A stretch of DNA of 64,000 bases from positions 34,562 to 98,561 of the forward strand of contig NZ_JASPGD010000008.1 of NCBI RefSeq assembly GCF_030232885.1. Reading direction: 5' to 3'. Below, piece by piece: positions 20,188 to 27,331 of the stretch (position 1 is its first letter; every line of letters starts with the position of its first letter). The notes below the pieces were generated by a model. That model was not told the DNA's origin, did not search any database, and saw nothing but the letters and a program-made list of their open reading frames with translations. The position numbers and the translations under genes are program-made. The DNA is from Corynebacterium sp. MSK297. GTDB lineage: Bacteria; Actinomycetota; Actinomycetes; Mycobacteriales; Mycobacteriaceae.

Positions 20188-21081
20188 TTAAACCCAGTAG
20201 CTAACGCGGAAACGCCAGCGCTTCATCGCCAGCAGTGCCAGGCCGAAACCGACGACGGTGCAGCCCAGCACGACCCACCAGTGGTAGGCGTCGACAGGCT
20301 GGCCGATCAGTGGGCCACGAACGATTTCGAGGTAGTGGAACAGTGGATTCAACTCCACTAGGCGGGCAGGGCCTTCAATGCCGTCACCGCCTTGTTCTTC
20401 CAGCGTGCGCACCGTCCACACGATTGGGGTGACATAAAACAGCAGCTGGGTCAGGGCTTCCAGCAGCGGGGCGACGTCACGGAAACGGGTCGCGACGATA
20501 CCGAAGAACATCGACACCCACGCGCCGTTAAGCACCAACAATGTCAATGCGGGGATGGCTAGCAGCACCTCCCAGCCCAGGTGACGTGGGAAGATGATGA
20601 TCAGCGCGACCCAGATGATCATATTGTGCGCCAAGAACAGCAGTTGGCGCCACACCAGCCGGTAGACATGCACAGAAATCGCGGCCGGGAGCTGTTTGAT
20701 CAGCCCTTCGTTGTCGATGAAGATCAACGCGCCTTCTTTCAGGCAGCCAGAGATAAACGTCCACAAGATCAAGCCCACAGTCACGTGTGGCAAGAATTCC
20801 GCGGTGGGGATATCAAACAGCATGGAGTACAAAAAGCCCAGTGCAGTCGCCATGGCACCGGTGGCGATGGTGATCCAGAACGGCCCCAGCACCGAGCGCC
20901 GGTAGCGTTGCTTCATATCCTGCAGACCCAGCAGCAGCCATAATTCGTGCTGCTTGAGGCCATGCGATAGATCACGCCAGGCGGCCCCGAAGGTCATGGA
21001 CTTAGACTGGGGTGCATCGCCGTCGGCGCCAGAGGTCATCCGGGCAATATCTTGGTCAAGCTGCGTATTGTTCTCCTGCAC
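20188..21081 (-). CDS. wzm: ABC exporter permease for galactan precursor (Wzm/RfbD-like)
   Basis: This 297-aa protein has six membrane helices of the ABC-2 type. A cytoplasmic N-terminus (about 50 residues) precedes LWLLLGLQDMKQRYRRSVLGPFW, the conserved entry of polysaccharide export permeases. The stop region shows a partial duplication of about 17 bp (TAGCTACTGGGTTTAA then TTTAGCTGGGTTT on the coding strand), a weak member of the stop-repeat group seen elsewhere. It is probably the first gene of the wzm-wzt-glfT1 unit. Confidence 0.92.
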   Translation of the reverse strand: MQENNTQLDQDIARMTSGADGDAPQSKSMTFGAAWRDLSHGLKQHELWLLLGLQDMKQRYRRSVLGPFWITIATGAMATALGFLYSMLFDIPTAEFLPHVTVGLILWTFISGCLKEGALIFIDNEGLIKQLPAAISVHVYRLVWRQLLFLAHNMIIWVALIIIFPRHLGWEVLLAIPALTLLVLNGAWVSMFFGIVATRFRDVAPLLEALTQLLFYVTPIVWTVRTLEEQGGDGIEGPARLVELNPLFHYLEIVRGPLIGQPVDAYHWWVVLGCTVVGFGLALLAMKRWRFRVSYWV

Positions 21082-21261
21082 AAGGGCAAACCTTAGCAGT
21101 TGCGTGCTGCCTGGCGAGTCTCAAACGCGCACTACCCTGCCGTGTTTCTTTGCGTGAGCTGGGAATTTCTTGGGGGACAGGCGTCGGCCAGGAGGATTGA
21201 ATGCGCCGCAATTTTCGGTATACAGTATTAACGGGTAAGGCAGAAGGGAGCTGAGACAGGC

Positions 21262-22497
21262 ATGGCTTATGACGTCTACAGCGTGCGCGGTTTGTACACC
21301 ACGCTATCTGAGGGCTGGACGTATCTGAATGCGCATGCCACTCCGCAGGTCCCGGAACGAGTGGCGGTGGGTGTCGCCCGTGCTTTCCGTAATGCCACTT
21401 CTGTCAGCACCGGGCCCACCGGGAGCCATTCGCAGCGCCAACACGCCGGGCGGTTAGAAGGCGATGTGTACATCGAAAATGCCCGCGGCGCCGTGGCGGA
21501 TTTGCTGGGGGTGCGCGCCGATCGAGTCGTGCTGGGTTCCAGCTTGCCGGTGCTGTATCAGTCTCTGGCGCGCGCGATGGAGCCGATGCTCGCGCGCCGT
21601 GGCACCTCGGTGGTGTTGTCGGGCTTGGATGCCCCGGAGGTTTCTGCGCCGTTTTCCGGGCTTGTCGACGATACCCGCTGGGCCTTGCCGGATTTGGCCA
21701 CGGGCGAGTTGCCGGCGTTTCAGTATCAAGATCTGGTCGACGGCCACACGCGCTTCGTCGCACTGTCCGCCGCGCATGACTTGCTGGGCACGGTCGCGCC
21801 GGTCAGCGAGATCGTGGAGCACGTGCGTTCGCGTTCGCGAGCCTGGACGCTTGTCGACGTCTCCAGCATCGCGATGTACCGGCCGATCGTGGCCGATGAC
21901 TGGGACTGCAACATCTTGGCTATCGACCTGGCGCAGATTGGCGGCCCGCAGCTGGCCGCGTTGGTCTTCCGCGATACCGCGATGTTTAAACGCATTGCAC
22001 CGATTTCGCCGACCCAAGATTGTGACACCTACGCGAAGCTGGAATCTCCGTTTTCTGCCGGTCTGGCCGGTGGCGTCGGCCCGGCGGTGGATCATATAGC
22101 ACGGCTGGGTTCTGCGGCTGCTGGATCACGGCGCAAGCGTGTACAGCAGTCCATGGCGGAGTTGGATGTGTACATGGCGCGGCTGACTAACCAGATGTAT
22201 ACGTTTTTGGGCACGCTGCCTGCCGCGCACATCATTGGTGTGACTGGTGAGGCCGCGGCTGGGTCGACGGCGGACCGGCTGCCGCGTTTGTCTTTTGCCG
22301 TGCATGGGGTACCGGCGGCGACGGTGCATCAACGCTTATTCGATAACGGGCTGGTCACGACCATCGCGCCGAATACCCCGCTGTTGGAAAACATGGGGGT
22401 CGGTGAGATTGGTGGCGCGGTGACGATTTCCGCCGCACCGTTTAATACTGAGGCCGATATTGCGCATCTGACGCGCGTGGTGGCTTCGTTGGCTTAA
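21262..22497 (+). CDS. class-V aminotransferase/cysteine desulfurase-like protein lacking the PLP lysine
   Basis: This 411-aa protein has the fold of the SufS/aminotransferase class V family and the position of Rv3778c next to the galactan locus. The family's Schiff-base motif SxHKxxGP is replaced by DLAQIGGPQ, with Gln225 where Lys is expected, so normal PLP chemistry is unlikely. The surrounding segments (LVDVSSIAMYRPI, AALVFRD) are intact, arguing against a pseudogene. It starts at ATG 21262 after GGGAGCTGAGACAGGC. Its role is unknown; a structural or binding role is inferred. Confidence 0.8.
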   Translation: MAYDVYSVRGLYTTLSEGWTYLNAHATPQVPERVAVGVARAFRNATSVSTGPTGSHSQRQHAGRLEGDVYIENARGAVADLLGVRADRVVLGSSLPVLYQSLARAMEPMLARRGTSVVLSGLDAPEVSAPFSGLVDDTRWALPDLATGELPAFQYQDLVDGHTRFVALSAAHDLLGTVAPVSEIVEHVRSRSRAWTLVDVSSIAMYRPIVADDWDCNILAIDLAQIGGPQLAALVFRDTAMFKRIAPISPTQDCDTYAKLESPFSAGLAGGVGPAVDHIARLGSAAAGSRRKRVQQSMAELDVYMARLTNQMYTFLGTLPAAHIIGVTGEAAAGSTADRLPRLSFAVHGVPAATVHQRLFDNGLVTTIAPNTPLLENMGVGEIGGAVTISAAPFNTEADIAHLTRVVASLA

Positions 22498-22586
22498 CTT
22501 TTCGCCCCGTAAATAGACGACAAATCACCCCCTAGACGGGCGACAAACCGCCCCCTAAACTGTCGACAAATCACCCCCTCGACGCT
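22495..22586 (+). repeat. 23-bp direct repeat array between the aminotransferase-like gene and a DUF4143 ATPase
   Basis: Three clear units start at 22518, 22541 and 22564, each beginning CGACAAA followed by a CCCCCT run: CGACAAATCACCCCCT, CGACAAACCGCCCCCT, CGACAAATCACCCCCT. A degenerate unit from 22495 includes the stop codon of the preceding gene. The spacing is exactly 23 bp. The last unit runs into the presumed promoter of the downstream ATPase gene, so the array may be an operator, a stop-codon repeat, or both. Confidence 0.85.
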
Positions 22587-22591
22587 ATGAT
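22586..22591 (+). promoter_or_regulatory. -10 hexamer TATGAT, probable leaderless start
   Basis: TATGAT ends 8 nt before the ATG at 22600 and no ribosome-binding site is present. The matching -35 position (around 22563-22568) falls in the last 23-bp repeat. A protein bound to the array would therefore block this promoter. Confidence 0.45.
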
Positions 22592-22599
22592 CAGCAATT

Positions 22600-23865
22600 A
22601 TGTACTTACCGAGGGTTGTTGATCAGATGCTGGCTGATCGCTTGTCTTATTCCGGTGGTGTGCTTATTGAGGGAGTTCGGGCTTGCGGCAAAACCGAAAC
22701 CGCTCGGGCACATTCCAACTCGGAGGTAGCGTTGGACTCTGGGGTGCCGTCAGTACAGGTAGCCCTCGACAATGACCCGAACTTGCTGCTAGAAGGCGCG
22801 AATCCGCGACTTATTGATGAATGGCAGTTGGAACCGTCGTTATGGAATATCGTGCGGCGAGAGATTGATCGACGTGGTGAAAAAGGGCAGTTTATTCTGA
22901 CTGGTTCTTCGGTGCCAGCGGAAGATGCACAGCGCCATTCCGGGGCACATCGCATTGCGCGGTTACGGATGCGTCCGATGACGCTTGTAGAACGCCGCAT
23001 TGGTGATACGTCGGTGTCGCTGCAAAAATTATTCTCGGGTGCTGAGCTGCCGCCAGTGTTGGACAACCCATTTACGGTTTCTGATGCGCTAGACCATCTT
23101 GCGCACGGCGGCTGGCCGACTGACCTGGAATTACCGACGAATCAGGCGCTGGCGCATCTCACGGATTATGTCGATGACCTCATTAACCGCGATGTGGAGC
23201 GTCTCGATGGGGAATCGCGCCGGGATCCAGATCTGATGCTGGCGGTGTTGCGCAGCTTGGCGCGAAATGTGGCATCGGAAGTCTCATATGCCACGGTTGC
23301 GAAAGATATTTCTGGTACTCGCACGACAAAACCGGATACCGTAGCGGCGTATATCAATGCTTTACGACGCCTTTATGTCGTGGAAGAGCAACCTGCGTGG
23401 GCACCACATTTGCGTTCGCGCGCGAAAGTTCGGCAGAGCCCGAAACTGCATTTCGTTGATCCCTCTTTGGCGCTGGCAATCCACGGTGCATCAGCGGATT
23501 CGCTGCGCCGTGATCTGGAAACCGCCGGGTTTTTGTTTGAGTCGCAGGTGGTACAACATTTGCGAGTGTTTGCCGAGGCCCACGGCGGCAAGGTGTATCA
23601 CTACCGGGATTCGTCGAAACGCGAGGTCGATGCCATCGTGCAACTGCGTGACGGCCGGTGGGCAGCGGTAGAAATAAAACTTGGGCAGCGGCAGATCTCG
23701 AAAGCAGAGGAATCGTTGCACAGCTTCGCCGAGGTCATCGATACGAAAAAGTCGGGCGCACCGGAATTCATGGCAATCATTACTTCCGATGGCCCGGTGC
23801 TGCAGCTACCAAGCGGAATTGTGACGTTTCCGCTGCACGCGATGGGGTCTAGCTGCTCTGCGTGA
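22600..23865 (+). CDS. AAA_14/DUF4143 ATP-binding protein, copy 1
   Basis: This 421-aa protein has an N-terminal P-loop GVRACGKT (about residues 25-32), a Walker-B-like LIDEWQLEP, the sensor LTGSS, and the R-x-R arginine region RIARLRMRPMTL. The C-terminal DUF4143 part ends in a PD-(D/E)XK-like set: an upstream Glu in FESQVVQHL, then REVDAIV and AVEIKL. Such proteins occur as variable accessory genes, and their cellular role is unsettled. It overlaps the convergent oxidoreductase by 17 bp. A paralogue lies at 45180. Confidence 0.88.
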   Translation: MYLPRVVDQMLADRLSYSGGVLIEGVRACGKTETARAHSNSEVALDSGVPSVQVALDNDPNLLLEGANPRLIDEWQLEPSLWNIVRREIDRRGEKGQFILTGSSVPAEDAQRHSGAHRIARLRMRPMTLVERRIGDTSVSLQKLFSGAELPPVLDNPFTVSDALDHLAHGGWPTDLELPTNQALAHLTDYVDDLINRDVERLDGESRRDPDLMLAVLRSLARNVASEVSYATVAKDISGTRTTKPDTVAAYINALRRLYVVEEQPAWAPHLRSRAKVRQSPKLHFVDPSLALAIHGASADSLRRDLETAGFLFESQVVQHLRVFAEAHGGKVYHYRDSSKREVDAIVQLRDGRWAAVEIKLGQRQISKAEESLHSFAEVIDTKKSGAPEFMAIITSDGPVLQLPSGIVTFPLHAMGSSCSA

Positions 23866-24889
23866 GCACCAGCGTGCCGGTGACTTCGCCAGAGTCGAGT
23901 GCTTGGTGCGCGGCGACGGCGTCGGCAAGCGGGTAGCTGGCGTGCCGGTGGTGGGTGATGGAGCCGTCGGCAAGCCACGGCCAGACGTTGGCAACAGTCT
24001 CGCGCACGATCTCGGCTTTTGCCTCGATATCGCGTGAACGCAGTGTGGTGCCGAAAATGCTCAGGCGATTGGCCAGCACCGCGCCCAGGTTGATTTCTTC
24101 TTTCGTGCCACCCTGCATGCCGATGATCACCAATTTGCCGTCTTTGGCCAGCGATTTTAGGTTTTGCTTCAGGTATTTCGCGCCGATGATGTCCAGGATG
24201 ACATCGCAGGAGCCTTTCAGCTTGTCGACGAAATCCTCTTCTTTGTAGTTGATTAAGATATCTGCGCCGTATTTTTTGCAGGTTTCCAGCTTTTCCGCCG
24301 AGCCTGCGGTGACGGCGACTTTCGCTCCCAGTTTTTTCGCGACCTGGATGGCGAAGGTGCCGATGCCGCCACCGCCGCCGTGAATCAGGATGGTTTGGCC
24401 GGAGCGCAGGCCAGCCGTCATTACGAGGTTGGACCAGACGGTGCAGGCTACCTCCACGACAGAGGCGGTATCTTCCAGGGAATAGCCCTCGGGGATCGGG
24501 GTGAGTTGGCCTTCGGGCACAGCGACGTATTCCGCATAACCGCCACCGGCGAGCAACGCGCCGACTTCTTCGCCTACCGCGCGGCCGGTATCACCGGCGT
24601 CGACGATGGTGCCGGCGGCTTCCAGGCCAATGAGTTCGGAGGCCCCCGGTGGTGGCGGGTATGCGCCCTTGGCCTGGAGTAAATCCGCACGGTTCACGCC
24701 AGATGCTGCCACCTTGACCAGCACCTCGCCCGCGCGCAGGGTTGGCACGTCCACTTGGGTGAGTGCTAGCGACTGTGGGTCGTCGGCATCGGTTTGTACG
24801 ATGGCGTGCATGGTGGCCGGGATAGTCGCGTCTGTGGTGGCTTGTGCAGTGTTGGCGGTTACATTTTTCTGGGCCTTTTTCGAAGTCAT
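23849..24889 (-). CDS. NAD(P)H:quinone oxidoreductase, zinc-free MDR family
   Basis: This is a 346-aa medium-chain reductase. MHAIVQTDADDPQSLALTQVDVP starts the family core at residue 27. ASGVNRADLLQAKGAYPPPPGAS is the quinone-reductase (QOR/PIG3-type) signature, and the nucleotide motif GGGGGIGTFAIQ replaces zinc sites. The first 26 residues (Thr/Ala-rich) are atypical, and translation might start at the internal Met27. It matches Rv3777, the neighbour of the aminotransferase-like gene in mycobacteria. An ATPase gene has apparently inserted between them here. Confidence 0.88.
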   Translation of the reverse strand: MTSKKAQKNVTANTAQATTDATIPATMHAIVQTDADDPQSLALTQVDVPTLRAGEVLVKVAASGVNRADLLQAKGAYPPPPGASELIGLEAAGTIVDAGDTGRAVGEEVGALLAGGGYAEYVAVPEGQLTPIPEGYSLEDTASVVEVACTVWSNLVMTAGLRSGQTILIHGGGGGIGTFAIQVAKKLGAKVAVTAGSAEKLETCKKYGADILINYKEEDFVDKLKGSCDVILDIIGAKYLKQNLKSLAKDGKLVIIGMQGGTKEEINLGAVLANRLSIFGTTLRSRDIEAKAEIVRETVANVWPWLADGSITHHRHASYPLADAVAAHQALDSGEVTGTLVLTQSS

Positions 24890-24916
24890 AGAATTCCATG
24901 GTAGGTTAATGTCGCT

Positions 24917-25004
24917 GGAGGCGTGGCAGAGCGGCCGAATGCACTGGTCTTGAAAACCAGCGTGGGGAAACTCACCGCGGGTTCAAATCCCGCCGCCTCC
25001 GCCA
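24917..25004 (+). tRNA. tRNA-Ser (anticodon TGA)
   Basis: The acceptor stem GGAGGCG (24917-24923) pairs with CGCCTCC (24994-25000) and is followed by G and an encoded CCA. The anticodon stem CTGGT/ACCAG surrounds loop CTTGAAA. A long variable arm (GCGTGGGGAAACTCACCGC) and the T-loop GTTCAAATC are present. These are class II serine tRNA features. Confidence 0.95.
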
Positions 25005-25107
25005 GTGGAGATACCGGTGGTGCCTGTTTTTATTTTAGGTGCCACCCGGTTGTTTATCTCAGGTGCTACCGATTGTTTTTATGTGCAATGCCCTGGGCAA
25101 GAATTCG

Positions 25108-25329
25108 TTAGGATTTTGATTTTTTAGTGGCGATAAAGAACCAGATTGCTCCTACGAGCAGTGCCACAACTGTGAATCCGATACTGATTTCTTTTGATTT
25201 TTCCGCCGCGACATCGGCATAATTTTGTTCCGAAAAAGCTGGTGCTAAGACTAGGCAGTAGATCCAGCTACCGGCGATGATCGCAGCAAATGATCGAACG
25301 ATTTTCTTGGGCTCAGTGAAGGTCGACAT
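25108..25329 (-). CDS. small two-helix membrane protein
   Basis: This 73-aa protein starts at MSTFTEPKKIVRSF (ATG complement at 25327-25329) behind a good GAGGA ribosome-binding site. Hydrophobic segments lie at about residues 14-28 and 46-64, and the tail ends ATKKSKS. No family is recognised. The preceding 385 bp carry repeats and McbR-like sites for the divergent gene. A region of dyad repeats 20 bp upstream of its start suggests regulated expression. Confidence 0.6.
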   Translation of the reverse strand: MSTFTEPKKIVRSFAAIIAGSWIYCLVLAPAFSEQNYADVAAEKSKEISIGFTVVALLVGAIWFFIATKKSKS

Positions 25330-25348
25330 GATGTCCTCTTTTCGTTTC

Positions 25349-25400
25349 TCAGCAAACCTTGCTGAAGTCAATATTGTTCGCAAACCTTGCTGAGGTCAAT
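25349..25400. promoter_or_regulatory. tandem dyad repeats upstream of the small membrane protein gene
   Basis: A perfect dyad TCAGCAA-ACC-TTGCTGA occupies 25349-25365. A second copy sharing 20 of 21 bases (GCAAACCTTGCTGAGGTCAAT against ...GAAGTCAAT) lies at 25380-25400, exactly 28 bp downstream. Two helically phased palindromes next to a start codon look like an operator pair. Apart from these and the three McbR-like sites, the 25330-25714 interval holds no supported gene. Confidence 0.55.
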
Positions 25401-25555
25401 GCTGGTATTGGCCTCGCTGCCCTAGTGTGCTGCCTGTGCTGATGATAAGCCGTCGGGGCTTTGCCCGAGTAGAACGGGTTGTGGCAAGAAGTATTGGGTC
25501 GGGAAGTTTCTGGATAGGCATAATACCTTGCGAAAGATGGCGCAAATTCGGTAAC

Positions 25556-25575
25556 TGCAGACTGATCTGTCTGCA
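25556..25575. promoter_or_regulatory. McbR-like operator, distal copy
   Basis: The palindrome TGCAGAC-TGATCT-GTCTGCA contains AGAC-N6-GTCT, a near match to the corynebacterial McbR site TAGAC-N6-GTCTA. It lies about 140 bp upstream of the sulfonate monooxygenase start. Confidence 0.45.
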
Positions 25576-25635
25576 TAGCGTGTTGCAGTTTAGTGGTTTG
25601 TCTTCCTATAAACCCGCAGCTAAATATGCACTTAG

Positions 25636-25651
25636 TAGACTAATCGGTCTA
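25636..25651. promoter_or_regulatory. McbR-type operator
   Basis: TAGAC-TAATCG-GTCTA is an exact match to the consensus TAGAC-N6-GTCTA reported for McbR, the TetR-family repressor of methionine and cysteine genes in Corynebacterium glutamicum. It lies 64 bp before the ATG of the downstream monooxygenase gene. Confidence 0.75.
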
Positions 25652-25690
25652 TTAAATAGCGTTGAGTGAATGTAATTTTGGTATCTTTTG

Positions 25691-25706
25691 TAGACCGTAT
25701 GGTCTA
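25691..25706. promoter_or_regulatory. McbR-type operator, proximal
   Basis: TAGAC-CGTATG-GTCTA matches the McbR consensus exactly, and the wider palindrome GTAGACC-GTAT-GGTCTAC is perfect. It ends 8 bp before the monooxygenase start and would occlude the promoter or first transcribed bases. Confidence 0.78.
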
Positions 25707-25714
25707 CTATTTTT

Positions 25715-26845
25715 ATGACTGATAACGAGATCACAGTGCACTGGTACCTACCCACTTACGGCGATTCCCGACAGATCATCGGCGGCGGACACGGCGGGGG
25801 CATCTATCACGGCGAAAGAAAACCCACGCTGGACTACCTCACGCAAATTGCTCTCGCAGCTGAGGCCAATGGCTTCGAGTCCTTGCTCACCCCCACCGGG
25901 CAGTGGTGTGCAGACGCCTGGGTTACCGCCGCTGCTTTGTTGGCGCGAACCTCCCGTATCAAATTTCTGATTGCTTTTCGTCCAGGATTGGTGAGCACCC
26001 CACTATTTGCACAACAAACCCAAACGCTGCAAGAACTATCCGACGGTCGGGTGCTGCTCAACGTGGTGGTTGGTGGTGAGGATATTGAACAGAAAGCGTA
26101 TGGTGATTATTCCACTAAAAAGCAGCGCTATGCGCGGGCCGATGAAGCGCTGAGTCTAGCGCAGGATTTGTGGACCAGCCCGGAACCGATCACACGGGAA
26201 GGCACCTACGAAACGGTAGAAAATGCACAATTAGCGCAGCGACCTGAGGCCACCCCATGCATCTTTTTCGGTGGCTCTTCGCAGCCCGGCATTGAGGTTG
26301 CTGGACGACGCGCAGATGTGTATTTAACCTGGGGTGAGACCCCGGATAAGGTGGCAGAAAAACTCGATCGGGTGCGGCAATCCGCTGCCGAGGCAGGCCG
26401 AGATATCGAGTACGGCATCCGGCTGCATGTCATCGCCCGCGATACCTCCGAGCAAGCTTGGACAGAAGCACAGCGGCTATTAGACAGTGTAGACCCACAA
26501 GAGGTGCAGAAGATTCAACAAGACTTGGCTCGTTCGCAATCAGAAAGCCAGCGCCTACAAAGTGAACTACATGGGCAGGGGCAGGATTTTGTCTCCGGCG
26601 CCGATGCCCATGAGTTAGAGATCGCGCCGAACCTGTGGGCAGGTGTTGGCCTGCTCCGTGGTGGGGCAGGCACTGCGTTGGTGGGCAGCCACCAGGAAGT
26701 GGCGCAACGGCTGGCGGAATACCGAGAAGCCGGGATCAAGCATTTCATTTTGTCCGGGTATCCACATTTAGAAGAAACCTGGTCAGTCGGTGAAGGCGTC
26801 GTCCCGCAGCTACAACAATTGGGCTACTCGGTAACTAACCACTAA
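25715..26845 (+). CDS. ssuD: FMNH2-dependent alkanesulfonate monooxygenase (SsuD-like)
   Basis: This 376-aa luciferase-like monooxygenase cleaves alkanesulfonates to aldehyde and sulfite. The N-terminus VHWYLPTYGDSRQIIGGGHGGG and the downstream FESLLTPTGQWCADAW, FLIAFRPGLVSP-like and NVVVGG segments are characteristic of SsuD/LLM enzymes. The length matches SsuD (about 380). It stands alone, without ssuABC or an adjacent reductase. The McbR-like operators indicate sulfur-dependent control. The stop codon lies within a heptamer repeat. Confidence 0.9.
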   Translation: MTDNEITVHWYLPTYGDSRQIIGGGHGGGIYHGERKPTLDYLTQIALAAEANGFESLLTPTGQWCADAWVTAAALLARTSRIKFLIAFRPGLVSTPLFAQQTQTLQELSDGRVLLNVVVGGEDIEQKAYGDYSTKKQRYARADEALSLAQDLWTSPEPITREGTYETVENAQLAQRPEATPCIFFGGSSQPGIEVAGRRADVYLTWGETPDKVAEKLDRVRQSAAEAGRDIEYGIRLHVIARDTSEQAWTEAQRLLDSVDPQEVQKIQQDLARSQSESQRLQSELHGQGQDFVSGADAHELEIAPNLWAGVGLLRGGAGTALVGSHQEVAQRLAEYREAGIKHFILSGYPHLEETWSVGEGVVPQLQQLGYSVTNH

Positions 26846-26877
26846 CGACTAACCACTGACGGCTAACGACTAACGGT
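26836..26877 (+). repeat. 7-bp tandem repeat spanning the ssuD-like stop codon
   Basis: Six heptamers run from 26836: TAACCAC, TAACGAC, TAACCAC, TGACGGC, TAACGAC, TAACGGT. The real TAA stop is the start of the second unit (26843). Because 7 is not divisible by 3, stops appear in all three frames. Confidence 0.85.
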
Positions 26878-26911
26878 CAGTCACTATTGACCAGCAAGTA
26901 GCGGCGCCACT

Positions 26912-27331
26912 CTAGCCCCGGGCGCGCACGGGGCTGGTGATCATCGCGACGATGCTGCGTGCGAAAGCGAAAATTCCAGCACCGAAAGCAGCGGACCAAA
27001 AGCCGTCAATAGTAAAGGTAATACCCCAGATACTGACTGCATTGGTGATCGCCGCCGCCAACCACAGGATCGCGATATTCATGAAGAAAGAAAACAGGCC
27101 TAGCGTCAGGCAATTGATCGGCGCGCCCACTGTGCGCACAATTGGGCCGACGGTGGAGTTGACCAGCATGAACGCGATTGCGACGACACCCAGCGCGATG
27201 GCAGGATCGAAAGATTCGTCGACAAGCAGTTTATTCGGGCCTGTGTAATTCACGCCCGGCACCAGCCAAACAGTCACAGCGAGGGCCGCGGCAATGGTGA
27301 TGATATTGAGCAACAGTGCCAGCGCACGCAT
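26912..27331 (-). CDS. phage-holin-family/YvlD-like four-helix membrane protein
   Basis: This 139-aa protein has four hydrophobic segments and the family patterns LVNSTVGPIVRTVGAPINCLTLGLFSFFMNIAILWLAA. These DUF360-type proteins are chromosomal membrane proteins despite the 'holin' name. I start at MRALALLLN (complement of 27329-27331), where the ATG overlaps the upstream aminotransferase TAA as TAATG, indicating translational coupling. Confidence 0.85.
   Translation of the reverse strand: MRALALLLNIITIAAALAVTVWLVPGVNYTGPNKLLVDESFDPAIALGVVAIAFMLVNSTVGPIVRTVGAPINCLTLGLFSFFMNIAILWLAAAITNAVSIWGITFTIDGFWSAAFGAGIFAFARSIVAMITSPVRARG

Noticed and set aside
22495..22586. CRISPR array
   Set aside because: Units are contiguous 23-bp repeats without unique spacers, and no cas genes are present. 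The same applies to 45088-45170.
25427..25669. 80-codon open frame in the ssuD upstream region
   Set aside because: It has no ribosome-binding site and overlaps McbR-like operators, and the residue pattern is not protein-like.
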